From positions 1 through 64,000 of IMG/VR virus record IMGVR_UViG_3300006810_006497: a stretch of DNA of 64,000 nt, one strand, 5' to 3'. This document shows positions 51,728 through 60,479 of the stretch, one piece after another (the stretch's first letter is position 1; every line of letters starts with the position of its first letter). The stretch comes from a virus. The notes beneath the pieces are model-generated. The model was given only the letters and a program-made list of their open reading frames with translations. It was not told the DNA's origin and did no database searches. The position numbers were made by a program, and so were the translations under genes.

Positions 51728-52376
51728 TGACAACATTTTTCCCAAAAATTGTCCGTGGAGCGTATGGCGTCTGCCGCCCGCTGGCGGCAAAAAAAAAAAC
51801 GTGTCCAGACATACCCCGCCGCAAAAACGCCCAGTCGCAGACTGGGCGGGGGGCTGGCGGTCGGTCGAGGCGGTCGGTGTGGCGCACCCAGTCGGCCCGT
51901 GGCACGATCAAACCGTGGTGCTGCGCCCCTGTGGGGATGACTGGGCGGGTGGCACACCCGCCCCGCCGCACCCAGTCTGCGTGGTCGGTCGAGGGGGCGT
52001 TCTGTGGCGTTGCAGGGCGTGTGGCGATGGCTCACCCAGTCTGTGGCTACATCACCACAAACGGGGCGGTTCTGCGCCCCTCCAGCGTCCTCGACTGGGT
52101 TCATCCCCACATCGGCCCCACCCAGTCCCAACGAGGGCCTCACAGGGCGTTTCCGTGGCTACATCGGCACACCCAGTCCCCCGCCACCGCCACCCACCCA
52201 CCGTGGACACCAAAAATCGACGCCCTGCGCCCCTATCTGGACACCAAATGCACAGATTTGTCCGAGATCGTGGGGCCTCGACAACGCACACCGACCCTGC
52301 CCGCAGGGTGGCCGCAGCACCCTGTTTTTGGTGTGGATATGCGGTGCTTGAGGGTGGGAGATCGAGGGCGAAATTA
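51728..52376. promoter_or_regulatory. GC-rich repeat region, possible origin or divergent control region
   Basis: No gene is supported here. The few long open frames are Pro/Arg/His-rich, as expected from GC-rich non-coding DNA. The region has an 11-A tract (51789-51799) after a hairpin (51773-51788), a perfect inverted repeat GCCCAGTC-GCA-GACTGGGC (51829-51847), and further GACTGGG/CCCAGTC copies up to 52178. It separates the diverging arms. Confidence 0.5.
51829..52178. repeat. CCCAGTC iterons in both orientations
   Basis: CCCAGTC, mostly within CACCCAGTC, occurs at 51830, 51887, 51971, 52035, 52121 and 52172. GACTGGG occurs at 51840, 51939 and 52093. Spacing varies from 3 to about 85 bases. 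Other shared phrases are GTGGCTACATC (two copies) and CTGCGCCCCT (three copies). Confidence 0.75.
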
Positions 52377-52535
52377 GACACGATAGACACTTTGGACATG
52401 GTGGTAAGGGAATGGACAGAAAGAACACGACAGAGAGAGAACATTTTCACCACCACTTCACCACCATTCTCCCCCTATCGTCCCTGTCCTTTGTCCTCCT
52501 TTTCTTTCGATCATGTCGAAAGTGTCCATCGTGTC
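52377..52535. repeat. Long imperfect inverted repeat upstream of the rightward arm
   Basis: The arms at 52377-52400 and 52512-52535 are 24 bases each with two mismatches. The core, in the right arm, is AAAGTGTCCATCGTGTC. A third, related copy, GTTTGTGTCTATCCTGTC, is at 52606-52623. The 111-bp centre is pyrimidine-rich with CACCAC runs. Likely protein-binding sites for rightward control or replication. Confidence 0.7.
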
Positions 52536-52618
52536 TTTCATTATGCAAAATCCTGGGCGCAGTCATGCGTTTTCGTTCCTCGACATTGGTGTCCCAAACC
52601 GTGTCGTTTGTGTCTATC

Positions 52619-52657
52619 CTGTCCGACGCCTTTAGAAAGGCACACCCCTTCGGACAG
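52619..52657. promoter_or_regulatory. Nested hairpin just before the rightward genes
   Basis: CTGTCCGA (52619-52626) pairs with TCGGACAG (52650-52657), enclosing GCCTTT-AG-AAAGGC (52628-52641). It overlaps the third GTGTC-type repeat. It could be an operator or RNA leader structure. Confidence 0.4.
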
Positions 52658-52710
52658 GGGGAGGGGGGCGCACACTACCCCCGTTGAAACCCAATATGGA
52701 GATGAGCAAA

Positions 52711-53256
52711 ATGCAGAACCGAAGCACATACCGAAGCAGCGATTTGACGAGCGTCAAGGCCGTCATTGAAACCCACTTGAAAGGCAAGACGAAGGACACG
52801 AAGATCATCCTCCGCCTCTCGTTGAACGAGGGCGGTTTGACTGTCCCCTCGAAGAAGCAACTGTTGGCCCCCCTGCCGATGGCCTCCAAGAAGCAACTGT
52901 TCGACGCCCTTGAAGCGATTGACGAAGAAGCCACGCTGGACAGCACCGACCTCTCTGGAGGCGGCTTTGAAGCCCTCAGCAACGGCCAGAAGGGATACCT
53001 CCGCCGTCAAGTCGGCAAAATGGCGACCCACGAGCCTCGATACCGTGTCCATTGGAGGGACTTGGGCGAGTTGTACGGCTCCCGCCGATACGCCCTCTCT
53101 GTCATGGTGCTGCCAGCCCGCATCACCACGGAATGGAAGCGATGGTGTCGCCACATGGATGCCGCTTGGAAGGCCCACAACGCTGCTGTGAGAGAGAAGC
53201 ACAAGGCACACATGGCTGACCTTGCCCACGACGACACCGTAGGGGGTGCTGAATGA
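52711..53256 (+). CDS. First gene of the rightward arm, unknown
   Basis: This protein has 181 residues from the ATG at 52711, which has GGAG 9 bases upstream; other in-frame starts are 52684 (TTG), 52696 and 52702. It is basic, helical, and rich in Lys/Arg (KAVIETHLKGKTKDTKIILR, NGQKGYLRRQVGKMATHEPR, WCRHMDAAWKAHNAAVREKH). It could bind DNA. As the first gene after the repeat region it is a candidate regulator or origin-binding protein. No family is recognised. Confidence 0.55.
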   Translation: MQNRSTYRSSDLTSVKAVIETHLKGKTKDTKIILRLSLNEGGLTVPSKKQLLAPLPMASKKQLFDALEAIDEEATLDSTDLSGGGFEALSNGQKGYLRRQVGKMATHEPRYRVHWRDLGELYGSRRYALSVMVLPARITTEWKRWCRHMDAAWKAHNAAVREKHKAHMADLAHDDTVGGAE

Positions 53257-53663
53257 TGTCAGCCCCTGTTGGTTCGATCTCCTTCATCTGCAATGCCTGT
53301 TTCAAGGGCTGGAGCCACGCCCACAGCACCATCCACGCTGGCGGCGTGTTCTCCGTTGACGCCACCCAGTTCTGGGGCCTCTTCAACAACCGCATCACCA
53401 ACGCCATGTTCGAGGACGATGACAACGCTGTGTTCAACGCCATGGGCCTCGGCAGCCCGATCTGCCGATACCATTGGATGAACGATGTCAAGACGGCTCT
53501 CGAAGCCCATCGCCGCAGCCCCACCATGCCCTTTGAGGAGCGCATGAAGAAGAAGGGAATCACGTTTTTCCACGCCTTCTGGATGCACCAGTTGAAGGCC
53601 GACGCTGGCTTCATGGCTGATGCTCCCTTCACCATCGCAGAGGTTGAGGAGGTGGCTCAATGA
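53253..53663 (+). CDS. Small unknown protein of the early-type operon
   Basis: This 136-residue protein starts SAPVGSISFICNACFKGWSH, with a C-x2-C pair and nearby His that could make part of a metal site. It ends IAEVEEVAQ, a C terminus dictated by the embedded GAGGAGGTG ribosome site of the next gene. No family is recognised. Confidence 0.5.
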   Translation: MMSAPVGSISFICNACFKGWSHAHSTIHAGGVFSVDATQFWGLFNNRITNAMFEDDDNAVFNAMGLGSPICRYHWMNDVKTALEAHRRSPTMPFEERMKKKGITFFHAFWMHQLKADAGFMADAPFTIAEVEEVAQ

Positions 53664-53980
53664 GCGACGATTTCTCCCCCATCCTCCTCGACCGCCGCAT
53701 CACCAAGCGGGACATCTCCGACATGGCCCTCCTGTTCAGTCAGTTGGCCGATTCTGTTCGGTTCGATGACCGCCTTCAAGCGGCCACCTTCACCATGATG
53801 CGGGATGTCGTTTCGACGCTGGCCGATCACGCTCCCCGCCACCTGCCGACCCCAGATTGGCACGACGATGAGATGTGCTGTGGGTTCCTGTGGGGCCAAT
53901 TCGCTGATGTGTCCACCCTCGTCAACTGCTGCCCGCTGTGCGGTAAATCCGTTGTGAAGCCAGAGGGGTGGTCTGCATGA
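53660..53980 (+). CDS. Zinc-ribbon protein, paralogue of the next gene
   Basis: This protein has 106 residues. The last 40 (DWHDDEMCCGFLWGQFADVS then CCPLCGKSV) form a Cys-rich ribbon with a CC-x(n)-CPxC layout. The next gene has the same ending (WHDEELCCGIIWAQVERFSN then CPCCGDRL). The two are tandem duplicates with diverged N termini. Function unknown. Confidence 0.5.
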   Translation: MSDDFSPILLDRRITKRDISDMALLFSQLADSVRFDDRLQAATFTMMRDVVSTLADHAPRHLPTPDWHDDEMCCGFLWGQFADVSTLVNCCPLCGKSVVKPEGWSA

Positions 53981-54267
53981 GCGACGACGCCTCTTGGAAC
54001 GCCACCGTTCGCCTTGGTGCATGGAGCGGCAGGGTCGCTCTCCCCAAGGCCCTCTTCCCCACCGCAGAGGGTGCTGTCAACACCGTCCTCCGTGCTGGCC
54101 TCGCTGCCGTCGAGGACGCCAACCCTCGCCCTGCCCCCCTGTGGCACGATGAGGAGTTGTGCTGCGGCATCATCTGGGCGCAGGTTGAACGCTTCTCCAA
54201 CATCGTCAAGCATTGTCCGTGTTGTGGCGACCGCCTCTCCTACATCCCCAAGGAGGCGTTGGAATGA
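53977..54267 (+). CDS. Zinc-ribbon protein, paralogue of the preceding gene
   Basis: This protein has 96 residues from the ATG in the ATGA overlap (53977). The body ends in the same CC-x(n)-CPCCG ribbon as the previous gene. It is translated just before the helicase and overlaps its start. Confidence 0.5.
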   Translation: MSDDASWNATVRLGAWSGRVALPKALFPTAEGAVNTVLRAGLAAVEDANPRPAPLWHDEELCCGIIWAQVERFSNIVKHCPCCGDRLSYIPKEALE

Positions 54268-57200
54268 GCGGCCTCGATCTCTGGCCTTGGAACGGCTCGA
54301 CCGTTCGCACCACCCCCGTCGCTGAACCCCGCTTCGTGGTGTTCACCCGCTGCAACTCCGATGTCAAGTGCATTGGCATCCACAGCACCCGTGATGACAT
54401 GATCTCACACATCGCTTCGCTGGAGGGGGATGTCGTGCCGTTCGGATTCACGTCCTCATCGGCCCTCAGCCTGTCCACCTTTGAGCATGGGACTGACCGC
54501 TTCTTCCCTGCCGCCAGCGGAGGAGAGTCAGCCTCGTGGGGCATCATCCCTGCCTCCGACTTCATCGATCAAGTGGCTGGATGCGACGACCCTTCGTTGC
54601 CGTATCCTCAAGCCCTCCTCAACTTCATCATCCCTCCCGTTGACCGCAACGGGAACCCGTGGAGCCGCCAGCAACGAGCCGCCAACGAGGAGAAGGCGTG
54701 GAAGGTCATCACAGGGACTGCTCGCATCGCTGTCGGTGCTGTGGCAGGTTCTGGTAAGTCCTCGCTGGTCAAGGGCATGGTCGAGGCCGTCGCTCGCTGG
54801 AACCCCACCATTGAGGTGTCCATCACGGCGTTCAACACCCACATCGCCAAGGATGCCATGGCCGACCTCAAGCACCTCGCCAAGGTGTATGGCCTCCGTG
54901 CCAAGATTCTCGGCGGCTCGAACACCGTCAACGCTGGTGGACACGCCATGAACCGTGCCAAGGCAGCGGCAGAGGGCTTCACCGTGCCGAAGGACGCCAA
55001 CCTCAGCGGCAAGGATGACCCTTACCGCATCCTCCCTCGCATGGTCTTCTCTGGGGCCTTGGGCGACCCTGCCTACGGCATCGACGCTCGCACCCTCGTC
55101 ATCGCTGCTGGTGCGCTGAATGTCAAGACCACCTCCCACGCCTTCAACGATCTCACCCGTGGCCTCCAGTCCGTCTGCACCATGCTGATGAACGAGGGCT
55201 TCGTTCCTCGCTCCATGGCGACCCCTGTGGTCGATGGGTATGTCGTCCCCTCAGTCGAGGACGAGGGCATGAACAACGACGAGATTCAAGAGGTCGTGGG
55301 CATCCTCCAGCGGGTCGGAAAGGACCAGGGATTGGATGACAATCCAGTCGTGTCCATCGGCCTCCCTGTCGTTGCTCGACTCGCCATCACCGTCCTCGCT
55401 CTGCGGGTGCAGACGGCCTTCATCCGTGCCAAGCACCGCCCGTCCTGTGGCGAGGCCGACTGGATGAACGCCATCGTCCCTGCGAAGTCCTCCAACAACC
55501 GCTGGCTGGACGCTGGAACCATCAAGGCCCTCAACAACCACAGGGACGCCTCGAAGATCACAGCGCAACGCTACGCCATCCTCTCCACCGCCAACGTCCT
55601 CTTCCCTCCAGCGGGGAAGACCACCAAGAGCGTCGGCTCCAAGTCCTTCGCCACCAACGCCACCACCAAGGCCGTTGTGAAGATGGTCGGTGATGACATC
55701 GCCTTGACCTTCGAGAACGATGGGCAGAAGGCCAAGTTGGATGGGGTCTGGATTGGCCGTCAATTCGGCAAGGCTGGAACCTACAAGGTGGACGGCATGA
55801 AGGTCGGCTCCATGGCTCCATTCAGCGGTGCGAAGGGATACCGTGTCGTCAAGCCCAAGCACCTCGACACCGTTCTCAGCGTCCTCGCTGAGGTGTTCAA
55901 GGAGGGCGAGGTGGACGTTCGTTTGGACGGCGTTGACCTGCCGTCCGACGACGACCTCGCTGAGGTTGAGTCGCAGGGCGTTTGGTATTGGTCGATGCCC
56001 GACCAGATTTACCTGCCCCACGCCCTCGATCTCCAGTTGCCTGAGCATGAGAAGGCCCGCTGCATGATGATCGATGAGGTTCAAGACCTCAGCGTCCTCA
56101 AGGCCAACCTCGTGTGGAAACTCTGCACCGATGACGCCCACATCACCATCGTTGGGGACACCTCCCAAGCGATTTACCTGTTCGCTGGAGCGTCCTCGAC
56201 GGCCTTCCACGACAACGCTGAGGCCATCGGTGCGAAGTGGTTCCCCCAGTCCGTCTGCTGGCGTGGGACGGCCATGGTCGCCGCCTCTGCCCGTGTTGCC
56301 TGTGCTGATGCCCTCGCCATGGTGAAGCGTCGTTATCCCAACGAGGACTACACGACCTGCAACTACCACAACCACTTCTCCCCTGCCCACCCTGCCGTGG
56401 CCGATCAATTCGCCCACCTCAACTGGTCAACGGGAGCGTTGCCGATGGTCATCAACGGTGAGTCCGTGGTGGGCTTCGTCGAGAACGCCCGCACCCTCCT
56501 TGGCGAGGACACCACCTTCGGCCTCCTGTGCCGCCTCAAGCGTCCTCTGCCCGACTACATCAAGCGACTCCTCAAGGCTGGCATTCCTGTGTCCACGCCC
56601 TCTGGGAAGGACGGCCTCGTGAACCAAGCGTTCAAGGCCACCGCAGAGGCTCCACGGACGGACTCCAAAATCACCGAGGACGGCTGGCCTGTCAAGGCCC
56701 TGTCCCGCCTTGGATTGGGCTGGAAGGACGCTCCCCTTCGCAACTTCTCGCTCCGCATCGCCATCCAAGTGATTGAGGAGTTGAAGAAGCACACCATGCT
56801 CAAGTGGACGGACTTCCACGGCGGCGATGCCAAGCAACTCGCCACCTGCCCCAACTTCGAGGAGGCCATGGCAGCCATCGATCTCATTGAGGCGTTCACC
56901 ACGCTGTTCTTTGAGCGTGTTTCCAAGGACGACATCCGTGCCACCCCCAAGGACATCAGCATCGCCAAGGGCCTCCGTGATTGGGTCGAGAACACCCTCT
57001 TCGCTGAGAAGGGCGGCTCTGCCGTTCACATCTCCACCATCCACCGCTACAAGGGCGACGAGGCCGATGTGATGTTCCTCATTGACCGCATCGTCAACCC
57101 CTCCCCTGATTCCGACAAGCCGTTCGTGTCGTGCTTCATGTCGGAGCGTTCGATGGAGGCTTCGTTCGAGTCTGCGATTGGCGAGGTCAACAACACCTAC

Positions 57201-57665
57201 GTCGCTTGGACTCGTGCCAAGAAGTGGAATGTCATCGTTGACGAGTCGGTTGATTTCTATGCCGACCTCAAGGCCACGATGACCAAGGCCATTGAGGGCG
57301 ACTACGAGGCCGTTCTGGAGGCTCCACGCTCTGCTGAGGCTCCGACCCCCGTCGAGGACGCTGAGGACGCCTCCAGCGGCCTTGAGCGATGTTGTGATGA
57401 GGACTGCAACCACGGAACCGACACCGCAGGTGCTGTCATCCTCGATCTTGACGACACCCGCACCTGCGCTGGCTGTGGAGGCCACCTCTGCCGTGTCCGT
57501 GATGACCAAGGCAGCGTCTGCGTCATCCGCTCCTGTGGGACGCCCACAGGCCATTCCTTCGTGGACGCTCTGGAGAACCCTCCAGCCGACCCCACCGCCG
57601 ACTACGATGAGATTCTCTGCACCGCTTGCTCCGACGCAGCCCGTGCTGAGGAGGTGAACCAATGA
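54264..57665 (+). CDS. UvrD/Rep-family superfamily 1 helicase with zinc-binding C terminus
   Basis: This protein has 1133 residues, started at the ATG in the ATGA overlap at 54264. Motifs are Walker A GAVAGSGKSSLVKG (about 158-171), motif II MIDEVQDL (near 602), motif III GDTSQAIYLFAG (near 631), motif V ISTIHRYKGDEADVMFL (near 925) and motif VI YVAWTRAK (near 979). It is larger than UvrD (about 720) through N-terminal and central insertions. C-terminal Cys/His clusters (ERCCDEDCNHG, CAGCGGHLC, CTACSDAAR) form zinc sites. It should unwind 3'-5' and act in replication or recombination. It is the only recognised replication enzyme in the window. Confidence 0.88.
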   Translation: MSGLDLWPWNGSTVRTTPVAEPRFVVFTRCNSDVKCIGIHSTRDDMISHIASLEGDVVPFGFTSSSALSLSTFEHGTDRFFPAASGGESASWGIIPASDFIDQVAGCDDPSLPYPQALLNFIIPPVDRNGNPWSRQQRAANEEKAWKVITGTARIAVGAVAGSGKSSLVKGMVEAVARWNPTIEVSITAFNTHIAKDAMADLKHLAKVYGLRAKILGGSNTVNAGGHAMNRAKAAAEGFTVPKDANLSGKDDPYRILPRMVFSGALGDPAYGIDARTLVIAAGALNVKTTSHAFNDLTRGLQSVCTMLMNEGFVPRSMATPVVDGYVVPSVEDEGMNNDEIQEVVGILQRVGKDQGLDDNPVVSIGLPVVARLAITVLALRVQTAFIRAKHRPSCGEADWMNAIVPAKSSNNRWLDAGTIKALNNHRDASKITAQRYAILSTANVLFPPAGKTTKSVGSKSFATNATTKAVVKMVGDDIALTFENDGQKAKLDGVWIGRQFGKAGTYKVDGMKVGSMAPFSGAKGYRVVKPKHLDTVLSVLAEVFKEGEVDVRLDGVDLPSDDDLAEVESQGVWYWSMPDQIYLPHALDLQLPEHEKARCMMIDEVQDLSVLKANLVWKLCTDDAHITIVGDTSQAIYLFAGASSTAFHDNAEAIGAKWFPQSVCWRGTAMVAASARVACADALAMVKRRYPNEDYTTCNYHNHFSPAHPAVADQFAHLNWSTGALPMVINGESVVGFVENARTLLGEDTTFGLLCRLKRPLPDYIKRLLKAGIPVSTPSGKDGLVNQAFKATAEAPRTDSKITEDGWPVKALSRLGLGWKDAPLRNFSLRIAIQVIEELKKHTMLKWTDFHGGDAKQLATCPNFEEAMAAIDLIEAFTTLFFERVSKDDIRATPKDISIAKGLRDWVENTLFAEKGGSAVHISTIHRYKGDEADVMFLIDRIVNPSPDSDKPFVSCFMSERSMEASFESAIGEVNNTYVAWTRAKKWNVIVDESVDFYADLKATMTKAIEGDYEAVLEAPRSAEAPTPVEDAEDASSGLERCCDEDCNHGTDTAGAVILDLDDTRTCAGCGGHLCRVRDDQGSVCVIRSCGTPTGHSFVDALENPPADPTADYDEILCTACSDAARAEEVNQ

Positions 57666-58114
57666 ACACGATTACGATTGAAGTTGAAGGCTTGATGAAC
57701 GACGATGACAGGATGGAGGAGTTTCTCCAATACCGCCCCAAGGGGGGCCAATGGCCCGAAGGGTTCCTGTACCGAGAATACTCCATCGAGGACGGCCACT
57801 ACGCATGGGCTTCGGCTCGTGTCGTTGAGATCACCATCCCCTTGACCCGTCAAGCGAACGTCCCCTCCGATGTTCTGCCGTTCGACGAGTTGATGTATCA
57901 GCGAGGGCAGCAACAGGCCACTTGGACGAAGAGAGGCGCACCACCATGGCCTCAGTTGATCGATGCCATCAACGAGGCTCTTGATGACGATGACGCCTGT
58001 GAAGGGCAGGGCATGGAGGTGGGCGCAGCCCCGCTTTGGTACGCGACCTCGAACAGTTGGCCTCGGCTCCTTTGGGACGCTCGCCTCATCCCTGTTGAGG
58101 AGGTGGCTGAATGA
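57662..58114 (+). CDS. Small acidic protein, unknown
   Basis: This 150-residue protein has a beta-rich N terminus (NTITIEVEGLMNDDDRMEEF), then QYRPKGGQWPEGFLYREYS, and an acidic segment. The C terminus ends PVEEVAE under the GAGGAGGTG site. No motif or family is recognised. Confidence 0.5.
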   Translation: MNTITIEVEGLMNDDDRMEEFLQYRPKGGQWPEGFLYREYSIEDGHYAWASARVVEITIPLTRQANVPSDVLPFDELMYQRGQQQATWTKRGAPPWPQLIDAINEALDDDDACEGQGMEVGAAPLWYATSNSWPRLLWDARLIPVEEVAE

Positions 58115-58650
58115 TTACCAACGGCGACGGCATGAAACCCCTGTGGAGGCGGAAGATGCGAGGCAGCGACTCCACCTACGCCGACTTCCTCGACGGGCGT
58201 GGCATCGTCATGTGGAACCCTCTCCACACCAGGTCCGACGAGGACGGCTGGCTCCGTTGCCAAGGGGACGGCCCCAACTCCGTTGGCTGGCCCGCCTACA
58301 ACAACGAGCAGGACATCGGCAACGGCGTCCTCATCCACTACTACTGCGGCGGCGAAACGAACATCCGCCTCTCCCCCACCCAGACGGCCAAGTGGAACGA
58401 ACACCATGGCTACACGCCTCCCCTGTCGGAGGAGGAGCAACGGGAGCAGGAGTTGGCGGCGTTGACCCCACAGGAGCGGAAGATCGAGGAGTTGTCCGAT
58501 CTCATCCACAAGGAGGGCAAGCGACTCGCTTTGCTCAAGATTGAGGAGGAGCGGCTCGCCAAAGCCCACGACTGGCAACAGCGACAGGTTCGAGCGAGCG
58601 TTGAGATGATTCAGCGGCTCCACGCTGCCCTTGAGGAGGTGAAGGAATGA
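58111..58650 (+). CDS. Protein with C-terminal coiled coil, unknown
   Basis: This protein has 179 residues. The N-terminal half is small-domain-like (RKMRGSDSTYADFLDGRGIV, WLRCQGDGPNSVGWPAYNNE) and the second half is a long coiled coil (EEEQREQELAALTPQERKIE through RASVEMIQRLHAALEEVKE). It may be an oligomeric DNA-associated protein. Confidence 0.5.
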   Translation: MITNGDGMKPLWRRKMRGSDSTYADFLDGRGIVMWNPLHTRSDEDGWLRCQGDGPNSVGWPAYNNEQDIGNGVLIHYYCGGETNIRLSPTQTAKWNEHHGYTPPLSEEEQREQELAALTPQERKIEELSDLIHKEGKRLALLKIEEERLAKAHDWQQRQVRASVEMIQRLHAALEEVKE

Positions 58651-59096
58651 GCAACTACGTTGAGATCACCAAGGCTGAGTTTGACGCCTTCATGGACGCT
58701 CTGGGCTTTGAGCAGGTCGAACCCAACCACCGATGCCACGAGGCCGTGTACGACGCCCCCTACGGCGACGGAGGATGCTTCGTGCGGGTCTATTCCACCA
58801 TCGCCACCGATGATGTCGGTCGAGGCGCAGGGAAGGACGCCATCCGTGTCGTTGCCGTCAGCCCTGGAGGGGATGTTTTCCTCAAGCCGAACAAGCGCGT
58901 CCACCGCACCAAGAATTGGAGGAGGAACACGCTCGACCGCATCGACAGGATTCACGAGTTGAACCCCACCTTCGAGGAGCGACCCTGCACCTGTGGCGGG
59001 ACGCTGAGGACACGTGCAGGAAAGCACGGTGCTTTCCTTGGCTGCTCCAACTATCCCAAGTGCCGCAACACCGCCCAACCGACGAGGGGTGATTGA
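58647..59096 (+). CDS. Protein with topoisomerase-type zinc ribbon
   Basis: This protein has 149 residues. The C-terminal 35 residues (CTCGGTLRTRAGKHGAFLGC then SNYPKCRNTAQ) match the C4 zinc ribbon of type IA topoisomerases, which binds single-stranded DNA. The N-terminal 110 residues do not resemble topoisomerase. Probably a single-stranded DNA-associated accessory factor. The helicase lies three genes upstream in the same unit. Confidence 0.65.
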   Translation: MSNYVEITKAEFDAFMDALGFEQVEPNHRCHEAVYDAPYGDGGCFVRVYSTIATDDVGRGAGKDAIRVVAVSPGGDVFLKPNKRVHRTKNWRRNTLDRIDRIHELNPTFEERPCTCGGTLRTRAGKHGAFLGCSNYPKCRNTAQPTRGD

Positions 59097-59176
59097 TCGT
59101 GCTTTCAGCGGGCAGCAGGAGAGTGAGTCTTCAAATACACCATATGGTGTGGGCGGGAAGCACGGGAGTTGATGAG
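59097..59176 (+). promoter_or_regulatory. Intergenic palindrome, possible internal promoter or operator
   Basis: ACACCATATGGTGT (59137-59150) is a perfect 14-bp palindrome with CATATG at its centre. It lies in one of the few untranslated gaps in this arm, so it may be an operator with an internal promoter for the genes downstream. Confidence 0.4.
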
Positions 59177-59260
59177 ATGACAACCAAACAGGAAGAAACG
59201 ATGCACGAGGAGCGACCATGGGGCGAGAGTGGGGACGAGGATTCCCACCTGCCATTTTGA
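59177..59260 (+). CDS. 27-residue acidic mini-protein (possible leader)
   Basis: MTTKQEETMHEERPWGESGD begins a 27-residue protein ending HLPF. GGAGTTGATGAG precedes the ATG. The stop TGA sits within the ribosome site TGAGGTGATT of the next gene, which suggests coupling. Too short to prove as coding. Confidence 0.35.
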   Translation: MTTKQEETMHEERPWGESGDEDSHLPF

Positions 59261-59270
59261 GGTGATTGAC

Positions 59271-59678
59271 ATGAGCGACGAACAACCGATTGACCACACG
59301 ATCATCTGCATCCCCAACGAACATTGGGAGGTGCTTGAAACGACCCTCAGCATGGATGCAGAATCCAAGCATTTTGAACCAGCCATTAGGGAGGACATCA
59401 ACGAGGCTCTGGAGGAGTTGGAGCAATCCTTCCTCCCTTCACGCATCGTTGAGATGCTGCCCAAGAGCATCCTCGACGGCGACACACGCTTCCCCGACTA
59501 CAACGGGGCATCCACCCTTGACGAGGTTCTCAACGCCCTCTTTGGGGACATTGATGACCTCCTCAATTCGATTGAGTGGGTGGAGAGCGACAGGAACGGC
59601 CTCGCCACGCTTCACATTGACAAGGAGATGGCTGAGGACTTCGCTGACAAATACGGCTTCAAGGGGGACTCTCAATGA
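59271..59678 (+). CDS. Acidic helical protein, unknown
   Basis: This 135-residue protein starts at ATG 59271, fixed by a GAGGTGATT ribosome site. It is strongly acidic (EDINEALEELEQSFLPSRIV, NALFGDIDDLLNSIEWVESD). Acidity and size suggest a DNA-mimic or binding partner, but this is speculation. No family is recognised. Confidence 0.5.
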   Translation: MSDEQPIDHTIICIPNEHWEVLETTLSMDAESKHFEPAIREDINEALEELEQSFLPSRIVEMLPKSILDGDTRFPDYNGASTLDEVLNALFGDIDDLLNSIEWVESDRNGLATLHIDKEMAEDFADKYGFKGDSQ

Positions 59679-60475
59679 CTGACCTCATCACCACCAACAA
59701 CGACCTCGTGAAGCGCAACTTCGAGTTGACGCTCGCTGAGGCATCCGATGACGATCTCACCAACGCCCATGAGAATGTGGCGATGGTTCTCTCGATGGTC
59801 AAGGCGGAGCAACTCCGCCGTGTCCGTGTTCTCTGGGAGGCTCACAACGCTGAGATGAACGAGAAACACGCCGCCAACCTTGAGCGGTATCGCTGGTTCA
59901 AGTCCACGTTCTCCAAACCTCACGAGGGGCAGACCCTCGAACGCCAGCACAAGGACGAGTGGGCTGCGCTCTGCGTAGCCCTCCGTGCTGAACACCTTGG
60001 CCCCTACAAGGTGTACGACCTCAAGAGCGATGACCTGCGGCAGAAGCCCAAGCACACGCTCTTGACCTACGATGGGTTCTGGAAAGACCCCTCCTTGGTT
60101 CATTCCGCTTTTCGCCCTCACCAGCCGCAACGCTGCTCACAGATCGAGGATGCCCGCTGCCTCACGGAGGACTGCGGTGGCTCCTACGCTCCCAAGGATT
60201 GGGTTCGGCACACTTACCATCAACCATCGGAACAGGAGATGCCAGGTGCGCCTGTGTACCCTGCGTTCGATGTGTACCATTGTTTCTGCTGCGGCGACCA
60301 ATTCAACGTCCGTGGCGGTCTTGAACACAATGTTGGCGGTGTTGACTGCATGGGTCAGCCTCTGTACGCCAACATGACCACGGACGAGGTGGTGGCGCAA
60401 TACGCTCGCACCCACCCCAACGAGTTTTCCCCTGATGAGTTGGAGCGATGGCTCCCCGCTGAGGAGGGATGGTGA
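59675..60475 (+). CDS. Protein with Cys/His-rich C-terminal part, unknown
   Basis: This protein has 266 residues. The N-terminal half is helical (LTLAEASDDDLTNAHENVAM, MVKAEQLRRVRVLWEAHNAE). The second half has CSQIEDARCLTEDCGGSYAP and YHCFCCGDQFNVRGG, likely zinc sites. No family is recognised. Confidence 0.5.
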   Translation: MTDLITTNNDLVKRNFELTLAEASDDDLTNAHENVAMVLSMVKAEQLRRVRVLWEAHNAEMNEKHAANLERYRWFKSTFSKPHEGQTLERQHKDEWAALCVALRAEHLGPYKVYDLKSDDLRQKPKHTLLTYDGFWKDPSLVHSAFRPHQPQRCSQIEDARCLTEDCGGSYAPKDWVRHTYHQPSEQEMPGAPVYPAFDVYHCFCCGDQFNVRGGLEHNVGGVDCMGQPLYANMTTDEVVAQYARTHPNEFSPDELERWLPAEEGW

Positions 60476-60479
60476 GAAC

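Noticed and set aside
51773-51799. Intrinsic terminator for the rightward strand
   Set aside because: The hairpin is followed by A11, not T; in the leftward direction the T tract precedes the hairpin.
51595-52769. Long plus-strand open frames across the GC-rich region, one of 322 codons
   Set aside because: The translations are Pro/Arg/His/Ser-rich low-complexity strings, with no ribosome site and with repeats in register with non-coding iterons. GC-rich DNA has few stops by chance.
54528-57913. Large minus-strand frames opposite the helicase
   Set aside because: The helicase strand carries all seven-motif evidence and coupled starts; the antisense frames lack motifs and come from the GC-biased third positions.
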